Shown here piece after piece: positions 8,101-13,625 of a stretch of DNA of 13,625 nucleotides. Numbering within the stretch: the stretch's first letter is position 1; each line of letters opens with the position of its first letter. The notes under the pieces are model-generated. The model was not told where the DNA came from, made no database searches, and worked only from the letters and a program-made list of their open reading frames with translations. The DNA comes from an uncultured Flavihumibacter sp. (GTDB lineage Bacteria > Bacteroidota > Bacteroidia > Chitinophagales > Chitinophagaceae), in NCBI GenBank assembly GCA_946482545.1, contig CAMLRX010000137.1:1-13625 (forward strand). The letters run 5' to 3'. The translations under genes were made by a program, and so were the position numbers.

Positions 8101-9300
8101 CACCACCTGTTTGCGGAGTTGCGGGTTTACGGTGAACCCGTTGTCCTTGCGTTGGAACCAGGTGTCCCGCAGGGATTGGTCCATATCCTGAAAAGCTGCT
8201 TCCGGATACACGCCCTTCGAAGCGATGGAAATATTGGCCTCTTCAAGGTCGGAAGCGAAAAGCTTGATGTCGAGGTGTTTCTGCTGTTCCCGTGCTACTT
8301 CGTTCAACAGTATTCCGATGGAATAAGCTTCCTCGCCGGTGCTGCATGCGCTGATCCAGACCTTAATAGTATCACCGTCCTCCTTTGCCGCTATGAGCGG
8401 GCTGATAAATTTATTTTTCAGTACTTCGAAGGCTTCTTTATCGCGGAAAAACCGGGTTACGCCAATCAGGAAATCTTTGCCCAACGCCATACACTCTTCA
8501 GGATCGGTTTCCAGTTTCCGCAGGTAATCAGCGGCTGTACCGATATTGTGTTTCGCCATCCGGCGCAGGATACGCCGTACGATGGTGGGTGTTTTGTAAT
8601 AATGGAAATCATTGCCTGCCACCTGGTGGATCAGGTCGAAAATTTTGGGCAGCACGGCTTCGTCCAGGATTTCTTCTTCCGCCGAATGCAACCATTGTTG
8701 TTTGCTGTACACGATGATTTCCGCCGGCATTTCCTGCACGGGGAGCACATGGTCCACATAGCCGGATTGCACTGCGCTGTTGGGCATGCCGTTGAACTTT
8801 GCGGAGTCTGGTTCCTGCACCATCACCACGCCACCGCTGCGCTTTACGGATTCAATACCTTTGGTGCCGTCGGAGCCGGTGCCGGAAAGGATGACTGCGA
8901 TGGCACGTTGCTTTTTTTCTTTGGCCAGCGATTGGAAGAATACGTCCACCGCGTTGTTCGGTGATTTGTCGCCGCGCTTCTCTTCCAGCTTTAACTTATT
9001 CCCTTTAACTGTGATCAGTTTGTTGTTTGGGATCACGTAAACACAATTGCCATTCAACTCAACATTATCTTTCGCTTCAAACACCTGCATGTGTGTATGA
9101 CGGGCCACGAGCTCCACGAGCAGGCTCTTGTGATCAGAAGAAAGGTGTTGGATGATCACAAAAGAGAGACCTGTGCCGTTCGGCATGTTGTCGAAGAATT
9201 CATGAATGGCTTCCAAGCCACCGGCGGAGGCGCCGATTGCCACGATATATTGTTCCTGCTGCGTTCTCGAGGATGTCTTCATATCATGGGTTTTCAGCAT
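5146..9300 (-). CDS. CheB-CheR-coiled coil-PAS-histidine kinase fusion protein
   Basis: This 1384-aa protein has no evident membrane segment or signal peptide and is probably cytosolic. Domains in order: CheB methylesterase about 18-200 with triad Ser25 (GASAGG), His52 (IQHLS) and Asp144 (GTGSDG); CheR methyltransferase about 217-480 with SACSTGEE at 317-324 and CCRNMLIYM; a degenerate PAS-like stretch about 515-630; a heptad coiled coil about 650-725 (repeated NEELQSS); a PAS of the kind typical of CheB/CheR fusions about 725-835; a second divergent PAS about 840-960; a clear PAS/PAC about 985-1110; HisKA with His1157 in ASHDLQEPLRK; and HATPase with Asn1271 (SNALKF), DNGIGFD and GTGIGLA. 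All catalytic residues are present. Such fusions are known in Bacteroidota. Unusual here is its place directly after an output-less phytochrome, whose signal it may receive. Start: ATG 9300 overlaps bphP by 17 bases; ATG 9282 (Met7), one base after the bphP stop, is equally possible. Confidence 0.95.
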   Translation of the reverse strand: MLKTHDMKTSSRTQQEQYIVAIGASAGGLEAIHEFFDNMPNGTGLSFVIIQHLSSDHKSLLVELVARHTHMQVFEAKDNVELNGNCVYVIPNNKLITVKGNKLKLEEKRGDKSPNNAVDVFFQSLAKEKKQRAIAVILSGTGSDGTKGIESVKRSGGVVMVQEPDSAKFNGMPNSAVQSGYVDHVLPVQEMPAEIIVYSKQQWLHSAEEEILDEAVLPKIFDLIHQVAGNDFHYYKTPTIVRRILRRMAKHNIGTAADYLRKLETDPEECMALGKDFLIGVTRFFRDKEAFEVLKNKFISPLIAAKEDGDTIKVWISACSTGEEAYSIGILLNEVAREQQKHLDIKLFASDLEEANISIASKGVYPEAAFQDMDQSLRDTWFQRKDNGFTVNPQLRKQVVFAKHNIISDAPFIKNDLVCCRNMLIYMNPALQQKVLSTLVYAVKNGGCIFLGPSENVGAMKKHLEDISEKWKIYRKTSETTFNSQHLSFIAAQAPKDIPRKEDKQPAVARQPVLQEEVFRILSEEIKTVSFFVDDQFNIEDTLGDYGQFLSMPRNSLNLNLLRMVPSEVSFLISTETRKAIREKKKIVIAPFHFNRNGQPLLWKIVIKPVGPQVLITIIEHEIQDTEGHVPPPLVLNEGFADNYALALENELSEARKTLQETVENLETANEELQSSNEELLSANEELQSSNEELQSLNEELHTLNAEHQLKIKELIELNDDLDNYFRSTDIGQIFLDQQLNIRKFNPAALQVVNLIDADTGRPFTHISHNIRYDKLNSDLEEVLRNNSLVEKEIALQSGKQMLMRIMPYLRHDKKNGGIILSFVDITAITHLNNIVKGVFNSSRSAILAFKSVRDNQHVITDFQLLTANDSAHKMLHSTAEGKVTQTLNKNFPLLKENNLFQQLRKVVQEDTFWHGDVFSESKQKWYEITAVKMMDGFVVSISDISTKKSAEQKLKQHYTELIATKDKLKQANNELEYKVAERTRALSESEERFRLVARATNDALWDWNLVTNENWWNETFYTKFGFAPSEEHTSRKSWTERIHPADRPAVESGIMSAINSNQPQWTQEYRFRKENGAYANILDRGYILHDEQGTPFRMLGSMFDITEIKKAEQKIAGMNEELERKVKERTRDLRVLNQALEISNNDLQQFASVASHDLQEPLRKIQMFANMLQDEFRNNLNARFSSYLDKIIISSDRMKALIQDILSYSRLSAGNDAFQLSDVNEIITGILDDFELSIKEKNATVEVSTLPKLEIIPGQIRQVFHNLISNALKFIHPKRAPIINISSEHIENKSFDAPAVGDGKFVKIIFKDNGIGFDLHSAGNIFNLFHRLHSKDKFEGTGIGLAVAKKIVEKHNGLITVHSIENEGTTFTIVLPCKQQLID
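7180..7305 (-). repeat. Six imperfect 21-bp tandem repeats encoding a heptad coiled coil
   Basis: Six consecutive 21-base units begin at 7180, 7201, 7222, 7243, 7264 and 7285. On the + strand most start TTCTTCRTTGG or a close variant; the first two are the most diverged. On the coding strand each unit gives seven residues of the pattern NEELQSS, LNEELHT or ANEELQS, with a Glu pair every seven residues. The repeat lies between the CheR domain and the first clear PAS, where comparable fusions also have a heptad linker. The units differ mostly at synonymous or tolerated positions, so this is a selected protein repeat and not a recent expansion. Confidence 0.88.
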
Positions 9301-10804
9301 TATACTGGAATATTAAACTTCTTAAACTCTCTGCTATATTGAGTTCCACCTCCTCCCAGGGGAGCGACACACCTGTTACTTTTTCCTGCCACAACTTAAA
9401 GGAGTAGCGCGGATGGTAGGTTCTCATGTCTTTTTCAAAGAAAATTCGCTCTCCTGGGTTCCCGCCCCAATTGATGGTCTGAACGGTTTCAGGCCGGAAC
9501 AGCAGGAGGTATTCGTCGCGCTGTGTATTCAGTGGAAGCGCCAGTAAACCACTGGCTTTGTCGGGATAAAGTTCCGCTCTGTCGTATTCAACGGAAAGTG
9601 CGGTTACAGGCAATGTGGCGCGCAACTTTTTCGTATGCAGCCAAAGCAGGAGGTCGTCCGTTTCTTCCTGAGGTGGAACTGTTCCGATGCTGTACGACCG
9701 GTTGCCGAAATACAATACAGCGCCTGAAGCGGAAAAAAGATCAAGGATATTTGTTTCTCCAAAAAGCAGACTTCCCGGAATATCTCCCGTTTTGAAAAGG
9801 GATTCCACCATTGTATTGTACACATGGTGTGCCTTTTCTTCTTTGGTCAAACGTTCGCGGTTGTATAGAGAAGTGATCTTATTTGAGATGATACCCGACA
9901 ACAGTTCGAAGATGGCGCACATCGTATAATTCATGGTACGCGCGGTGCGGTGGTGGCAGGCGATAAGCCCCCAGAGCCTGCCGTTAAAAAGAATGCGTGT
10001 GCTCATGGATGCGTTCACCCGCATGTTGCCGAGGTACTCCAGGTGCACCTTACTTACGCCCCGGATATTACAATCTGAAAGGTCAATAAATGCTGCGGTT
10101 GCGGGATTGATGACGGGGTATAACCGAACCGGCGCGTATTCGCGGTTGGGAATATACCGGTACGGATTGGAGAGATACAGGTCCCGGGCCTGCTTGGGAA
10201 TATCGGAAGCCGGAAAGGTAAACCCGATATAGGATTCCATACCTTCTTCCATGGCCTCGGCCAAAACATGCCCGTTCCAATCTTCATCAAACCGGTAAAT
10301 CATCACTTTATCGAAGCCGGAAACTTTCTTCAGTTCTGCCGCCGCAACGGTGCATGCCTCTTCGGTGGAACTGGCTGCTTCGATGTTGGACATGGCGTTT
10401 TTGATTTTCCTGAACACCCGCACAAAGTGCGCATCTTCCCCGCCATTGGAAGGCAGGTTCTCAATCTCCAGGATAAAGCAACTTTTTTTCCGGTGCGCGA
10501 TCAGCGTGTACCGCTCACTGTTCAGTTCCCACAACAAAGGCAGTTTTTCCGTTACGCCTTCTGAAAGATGTGTTTGAAGTTCAGTTATTTCTTTGTCGCT
10601 GATGAATTCTGAGAGTTTTTTCTCCACCATGTTGAGGGCCGAAACACCGAAAAGGGGAAAGGTGTTTTCACTGACCTGTATAATGGTAAGGCTGTTAATG
10701 TCCACCACCAACAATACACCATAAGGTTGTATCACGTTGATGAGGTGGATAGGAACACTTCCACAGAATTCCGAATCGTATTTGCTAAACTGTTCTTGGT
10801 TCAT
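9284..10804 (-). CDS. bphP: Bacteriophytochrome photosensory core (PAS-GAF-PHY) without output domain
   Basis: The 506-aa protein is a red/far-red light sensor that should bind biliverdin. PAS about 10-115 has Cys14 just before PIHLINVIQPYG, the position of the bilin-linking Cys in bacteriophytochromes. GAF about 135-300 has FPASDIP (Asp201), His254 in HLEYLGNM and LWGLIACHH (His284); these match the conserved pocket Asp and two His of Deinococcus BphP, about six residues offset. PHY about 315-495 has WGGNP and the tongue motif PRYSF (Arg466). The protein stops just after PHY. Family members usually continue into a histidine kinase, and none is present here. The gene lies between heme oxygenase, which would make the chromophore, and a kinase fusion, which may be its output. 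Its ATG overlaps bphO by 20 bases and has a ribosome-binding site. Confidence 0.95.
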   Translation of the reverse strand: MNQEQFSKYDSEFCGSVPIHLINVIQPYGVLLVVDINSLTIIQVSENTFPLFGVSALNMVEKKLSEFISDKEITELQTHLSEGVTEKLPLLWELNSERYTLIAHRKKSCFILEIENLPSNGGEDAHFVRVFRKIKNAMSNIEAASSTEEACTVAAAELKKVSGFDKVMIYRFDEDWNGHVLAEAMEEGMESYIGFTFPASDIPKQARDLYLSNPYRYIPNREYAPVRLYPVINPATAAFIDLSDCNIRGVSKVHLEYLGNMRVNASMSTRILFNGRLWGLIACHHRTARTMNYTMCAIFELLSGIISNKITSLYNRERLTKEEKAHHVYNTMVESLFKTGDIPGSLLFGETNILDLFSASGAVLYFGNRSYSIGTVPPQEETDDLLLWLHTKKLRATLPVTALSVEYDRAELYPDKASGLLALPLNTQRDEYLLLFRPETVQTINWGGNPGERIFFEKDMRTYHPRYSFKLWQEKVTGVSLPWEEVELNIAESLRSLIFQYNAENP

Positions 10805-11369
10805 TTTCCCTTATCCATTTTTCAAATAACACAAATGTCTGGCCCGCGGTTGTTAACGCCTTTTCCTTTTCCGCAGGAGAAAAGTTTTTTTCATTCAGTT
10901 CCGTGCAAAATCGCTTCCACCGTTCCTGCGTATCCGCTCCATATCCTTCAAAAAAGGCGAGCGGCAACTCAGGGTTTCCGGGTATTTTTTTAGCGATCAT
11001 TTGCGCGATATGCACACCACCCAGCGTTGAACCTTCCAATACATAAAGCGCACCGAGGGCTTCAGCTTCATCTGAAATAACAGGAAGTTCCGTGCACAAA
11101 GAGATGTTGTGGAATCTGTTCCCCAAAATGCCCAGATCCTTTAAAATCCATGCTGCTTTCCTGGAAGATTCCTCCCTGCCCAATACGGCTTCTATCTTGT
11201 TTTCAAGGGGATGGTAATAACCATACATCAATCGCAGAACCTTGATGTAGTCTGCATTACAACTAATATTCCTCAGATGGCCAAGTAGATTTTTCTCTAA
11301 TGAGGCATGTGGTATTTTAGTGGAAGATTTAAGGGCTGAAGTGAGATCCGTTTCTAAGTATAACGACAT
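10785..11369 (-). CDS. bphO: Biliverdin-producing heme oxygenase
   Basis: The 194-aa protein belongs to the heme oxygenase family. The N-terminal HASLE segment carries His21, the expected proximal heme ligand. The distal-helix signature LGALYVLEGSTLGG, which packs over the heme, is intact. Length and order match BphO proteins found next to bacteriophytochromes. Known reaction of the family: heme plus oxygen and electrons gives biliverdin IX alpha, CO and iron; biliverdin is the chromophore of the adjacent BphP. The start is ATG 11369 (MSLYLETDL). A GTG at 11408 would add 13 residues (GSSICKFLYLYF) that do not look like the family, so I prefer the ATG although no Shine-Dalgarno site is seen. 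It is the first gene of the operon, with a candidate promoter about 75 bases upstream. Confidence 0.93.
   Translation of the reverse strand: MSLYLETDLTSALKSSTKIPHASLEKNLLGHLRNISCNADYIKVLRLMYGYYHPLENKIEAVLGREESSRKAAWILKDLGILGNRFHNISLCTELPVISDEAEALGALYVLEGSTLGGVHIAQMIAKKIPGNPELPLAFFEGYGADTQERWKRFCTELNEKNFSPAEKEKALTTAGQTFVLFEKWIRENEPRTV
10807..10812 (-). promoter_or_regulatory. Ribosome-binding site of bphP, inside the end of bphO
   Basis: On the - strand AAGGGA lies two bases before the bphP ATG at 10804 and within the last codons of bphO, whose stop is at 10785-10787. Ribosomes finishing bphO therefore pass over the bphP start, which favours translational coupling. The site fixes a start that keeps Cys14 near the N-terminus. 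Confidence 0.6.
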
Positions 11370-11434
11370 AAAGTAAAGATATAGAAACTTGCAAATGGAA
11401 CTTCCCACGGCAAGGATATTCTGCTAAAATTTTC

Positions 11435-11453
11435 TGTATAAACAAAATATACA
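11435..11453. promoter_or_regulatory. Perfect inverted repeat TGTATA-N7-TATACA over the bphO -7 element
   Basis: Two perfect 6-base arms are separated by seven A-rich bases. The repeat covers the whole predicted -7 element and the region just downstream, a position typical of repressor operators. The spacer and lack of a T-run do not suggest a terminator. The binding protein is unknown and its link to light control is inference. AT-rich sequence makes a chance palindrome possible. Confidence 0.4.
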
Positions 11454-11474
11454 TGGCAACAGATTCGGCACAAA
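11444..11474 (-). promoter_or_regulatory. Candidate Bacteroidota-type promoter of the bphO operon
   Basis: Read on the - strand, TTTG (11474-11471), 19 bases and TATATTTT (11451-11444) match the Bacteroidota -33/-7 consensus TTTG-N~19-TANNTTTG except for the last base. The expected transcript start is near 11436, giving a leader of about 65 bases before the bphO ATG. No other good match was found between bphO and the divergent oxidoreductase gene. Confidence 0.5.
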
Positions 11475-11534
11475 GAAAAAATATGAAAACAACCGGTAAC
11501 GTTCTATTTTCACCTGTAGATTAAAATCAACAGG

Positions 11535-12959
11535 ATGGCAACAATGGATTTTGACGCGATAGTGGTAGGATCGGGGCCCAATGGATTGGCAGCAGCGATT
11601 ACCATGCAACGGGAAGGAAAAAAGGTGTTGTTGGTGGAAGCCAGACAACAGATCGGAGGCGGGATGAGAACACAGGAACTGACCCTGCCTGGCTTTCGCC
11701 ACGATGTATGTTCTGCTATTCATCCCATGGCCGGACTTTCGCCATTTTTCAAAACCATTCCATTTGAAAAATTTGGACTGCATTTCGTGAAGCCGGAAAT
11801 TGCCGCCGCGCATCCTTTCGATCGCGAACCCGCGGCTTTCCTCAAACACTCCGTTGAAGAAACCGCAGCGGCGCTCGGGGAAGACGCGGCCTTTTACCGA
11901 AAAACTTTCGGTCCCCTCGCTGAAAATTTCCCTTTGCTGATCAACGATATTCTTGGTCCGCTAAAAATGCCTGCGCATCCACTTAAATACGCGGGCTTCG
12001 GATTGAACGCGCTGCTGTCGGCAAAACAGTTCGCCAGCCGTTTTCAAACCGAACGCGCGAAAGGACTTTGGGCCGGCATGGCCGCACATTCTATACAACC
12101 GCTTTCCAATCTTACTACTTCGGCGATCGGACTGGTTTTAATGACTGCAGGACATACTTCCGGCTGGCCGGTACCGGTCGGCGGCTCGCAATCCATCGCT
12201 GATGCATTGCTGAAGTATTTTCTGGAACTCGGCGGAAAAGTGGAGACAGGGTTTCATGTTACCAGTCTTTCTCAATTGCCATCGGCCCATGCGGTATTGT
12301 TTGATGTTACCCCCAAACAACTGCTGCAAATTGCCGGACATACTTTTTCTCCCCTCTACAAATGGCAACTGGAGCGCTACCGCTATGGGATGGGGGTGTT
12401 TAAAATAGACTGGGCGCTGGATGGTCCTATACCTTTTAAAGATGAAAATTGCCGGAAGGCGGGTACCATTCATATCGGCAATACCTTCCGTGAAATTGAA
12501 GCCGGGGAAAAACTGGCCTCGGAAGGTGGGCATCCCGAAAAACCTTATGTGCTCCTGGCCCAGCAAAGCGTATTCGACCCCACCCGCGCACCCGAAGGAA
12601 AGCAGGTGGCATGGGCCTATTGCCATGTACCCAATGGTTCCACAAAAGATATGACCGCAATTATTGAGGCACAGGTGGAACGTTTTGCCCCGGGGTTTAA
12701 AGACAGGATTCTTGCACGGCACACCATGAACGCAATGGATATGGAAAACTACAATCCCAACTATGTTGGTGGCGATATCAACGGCGGAATCCTTGATATC
12801 GGGCAGCTTTTTACCCGGCCGGCACTTCGCAGGTCACCTTACAAAACGAGTACAAAAGGATTGTACATCTGCTCTTCTTCCACGCCCCCGGGCGGTGGGG
12901 TACATGGGATGTGCGGGTACCATGCGGCGAAGGTTGCTTTGAAGGAAGTTTTCAGTTGA
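11535..12959 (+). CDS. FAD-dependent oxidoreductase, phytoene desaturase/PYROXD2-like
   Basis: The 474-aa protein has an N-terminal Rossmann FAD-binding motif VVGSGPNGLAAA (about 10-21) ending in the acidic Glu35 (LLVEAR), followed by IGGGMRT, the usual second dinucleotide-contact motif. The C-terminus has STPPGGGVHGMCGYHAA, matching the closing FAD-contact motif of the CrtI/PYROXD2 (COG1233) group. Such enzymes desaturate or oxidise carotenoid and other hydrophobic substrates, but the group is broad and the substrate cannot be read from sequence. No phytoene synthase or other carotenoid gene is in view. The gene diverges from bphO over a 165-base region, so shared control is possible. The start at ATG 11535 keeps the short lead before the FAD motif; ATG 11544 is also possible. 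A hairpin follows the stop. Confidence 0.88.
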   Translation: MATMDFDAIVVGSGPNGLAAAITMQREGKKVLLVEARQQIGGGMRTQELTLPGFRHDVCSAIHPMAGLSPFFKTIPFEKFGLHFVKPEIAAAHPFDREPAAFLKHSVEETAAALGEDAAFYRKTFGPLAENFPLLINDILGPLKMPAHPLKYAGFGLNALLSAKQFASRFQTERAKGLWAGMAAHSIQPLSNLTTSAIGLVLMTAGHTSGWPVPVGGSQSIADALLKYFLELGGKVETGFHVTSLSQLPSAHAVLFDVTPKQLLQIAGHTFSPLYKWQLERYRYGMGVFKIDWALDGPIPFKDENCRKAGTIHIGNTFREIEAGEKLASEGGHPEKPYVLLAQQSVFDPTRAPEGKQVAWAYCHVPNGSTKDMTAIIEAQVERFAPGFKDRILARHTMNAMDMENYNPNYVGGDINGGILDIGQLFTRPALRRSPYKTSTKGLYICSSSTPPGGGVHGMCGYHAAKVALKEVFS

Positions 12960-12977
12960 GTTTTAATTTCAGCAGTG

Positions 12978-13006
12978 AAGTCTATTGTTTTTATAGACTT
13001 TTATTT
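12978..13006 (+). terminator. Candidate rho-independent terminator after the oxidoreductase
   Basis: The perfect 8-base arms AAGTCTAT and ATAGACTT surround a 7-base loop and are followed by a T-rich stretch. The stem starts 19 bases after the oxidoreductase stop. The stem is AT-rich and therefore weak, and the T-run is interrupted, so termination may be partial. Confidence 0.5.
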
Positions 13007-13035
13007 GGCCAACTTTTTTTAGTTCACTAATATTG
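13004..13035 (+). promoter_or_regulatory. Candidate Bacteroidota-type promoter of the sterol desaturase gene
   Basis: TTTG (13004-13007), 20 bases and TAATATTG (13028-13035) match TTTG-N~19-TANNTTTG at all but one position. The expected transcript start is near 13042, about 20 bases before the ATG at 13063. Together with the hairpin before it, this suggests that the desaturase gene is transcribed on its own. Confidence 0.5.
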
Positions 13036-13062
13036 TAGACTTTTAAGTATTACACTGATACT

Positions 13063-13625
13063 ATGAAGTTGAACCTCCTTGCTTTTGCTGTACCTTTTTT
13101 CCTGCTGTTCATGTTACTTGAATATGCCGTGGCGCGGCGCCGGAACAAAAAAATATTCAATCTCCACAATTCCATCACGAATGTGAGTATAGGCATTGCG
13201 GAGCGTCTCCTGGACGTATTGGTAACCGGAGCTTTCTATTTTATTTACCAGTATATCCAGGAGCATTTCGGATTATTTTCCATACGTGGCGGGGTGGTGA
13301 TGTGGGTGATCTTGTTTATATGCACGGATTTTATCTGGTATTGGTACCACCGCCTGGCACATGAGGTGAGCCTTTTCTGGGCGGCGCATGTGGTACACCA
13401 CCAGAGTGAGGATTTTAATTACACGGTTTCTGCAAGGATCACCGTATTCCAGGCCTTTATACGCACGGGTTTCTGGGCCGTTCTTCCCTTAATGGGTTTT
13501 CCCGCGGAAATGATTACCAGCATATTGCTGGTGCATGGATTGTACCCGTTTTTTATTCACACCCAACTGATCGGGAAACTTGGTGTGCTGGAATATATTT
13601 TTGTGACACCTTCGCACCACCGGGT
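13063..13625 (+). CDS. Sterol desaturase / fatty acid hydroxylase family membrane protein (3' partial)
   Basis: The frame from ATG 13063 stays open to the window end (187 codons plus two bases). The product begins with a hydrophobic segment (LLAFAVPFFLLFMLL), has further hydrophobic stretches near 50-65, 75-95 and 135-175, and carries the di-iron histidine boxes of the family: HRLAH at 96-100 and HVVHH at 109-113, with the third box beginning as SHHR at 184-187 where the window stops. Members are integral membrane non-heme di-iron oxygenases acting on sterols, fatty acids, carotenoids or ether lipids. The short loop before the first box and the Bacteroidota context fit the general group; the substrate is not determinable. 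It has its own candidate promoter. Confidence 0.9.
   Translation, partial: MKLNLLAFAVPFFLLFMLLEYAVARRRNKKIFNLHNSITNVSIGIAERLLDVLVTGAFYFIYQYIQEHFGLFSIRGGVVMWVILFICTDFIWYWYHRLAHEVSLFWAAHVVHHQSEDFNYTVSARITVFQAFIRTGFWAVLPLMGFPAEMITSILLVHGLYPFFIHTQLIGKLGVLEYIFVTPSHHR

Noticed and set aside
8089..8964. 291-codon open frame on the + strand
   Set aside because: Antisense shadow of the CheB/CheR domains of the fusion; His- and Phe-rich composition typical of a reversed coding strand.
10785..10804. bphO-bphP overlap as a sign of a broken fusion gene
   Set aside because: Both proteins are complete for their families, and a ribosome-binding site precedes the bphP ATG.
11370..11408. GTG 11408 as the start of bphO
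   Set aside because: The 13 extra residues do not resemble the family and ATG 11369 gives the usual length.
11435..11453. PpsR/CrtJ operator (TGT-N12-ACA), tempting beside a phytochrome and a CrtI-like gene
   Set aside because: The spacing here is TGT-N13-ACA and PpsR is a proteobacterial regulator, so I only call it an inverted repeat.
11424..11849. 141-codon - strand frame reaching into the divergent promoter region
   Set aside because: It is mostly antisense to the oxidoreductase FAD domain, has no start signal and no family features.

Overview
The window reads as a chromosomal segment of a Bacteroidota bacterium, most likely of the Chitinophagaceae/Cytophagales type. The pointers are the protein style (hybrid kinases with several receiver domains, and CheB/CheR/PAS/kinase fusions), the scarcity of strong Shine-Dalgarno sites, and two candidate promoters of the TTTG-N19/20-TANNTTTG type known from Bacteroidota. 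I cannot name genus or species.

Left block, + strand, 3-4724: a four-gene sensory operon. A hybrid histidine kinase (cut by the window edge inside its HAMP domain; GAF, long coiled coil, HisKA, HATPase, three receivers) is followed by a single-receiver response regulator, a CheR methyltransferase and a receiver-less CheB methylesterase. Spacings are short and the last two genes overlap.

Middle block, - strand, 11369 down to 4721: a four-gene operon with overlapping or nearly touching genes, read in the order heme oxygenase (bphO), bacteriophytochrome (bphP), a 1384-aa CheB-CheR-coiled-coil-PAS-histidine-kinase fusion, and a single-receiver response regulator. The phytochrome is only the photosensory core (PAS-GAF-PHY) with the chromophore Cys, DIP, WGG and PRxSF motifs kept, and it has no output domain. 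The next gene carries a kinase with the H-box type usual for phytochromes. The simplest reading is a split light-sensing pathway: heme is cleaved to biliverdin, biliverdin loads BphP, BphP signals in trans to the fusion kinase, and the kinase phosphorylates the small regulator. This is the best candidate in the window for an undescribed system. The functional link is inferred from gene order and motifs, not shown.

The two operons converge and share the 4-bp palindrome CTAG as overlapping stop codons. Each encodes kinase, receiver, CheR and CheB activities, yet the window holds no chemoreceptor, CheA or CheW and no DNA-binding output domain. The methylation targets and the final output are therefore unknown.

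Right block, + strand, 11535-13625: a CrtI/PYROXD2-like FAD oxidoreductase, divergent from bphO, and a sterol-desaturase-family membrane protein cut by the window end. The divergent region (11370-11534) holds a candidate bphO promoter whose -7 element lies inside a perfect inverted repeat. A hairpin and a second candidate promoter lie between the last two genes. No tRNA, rRNA, CRISPR array or insertion sequence was seen.
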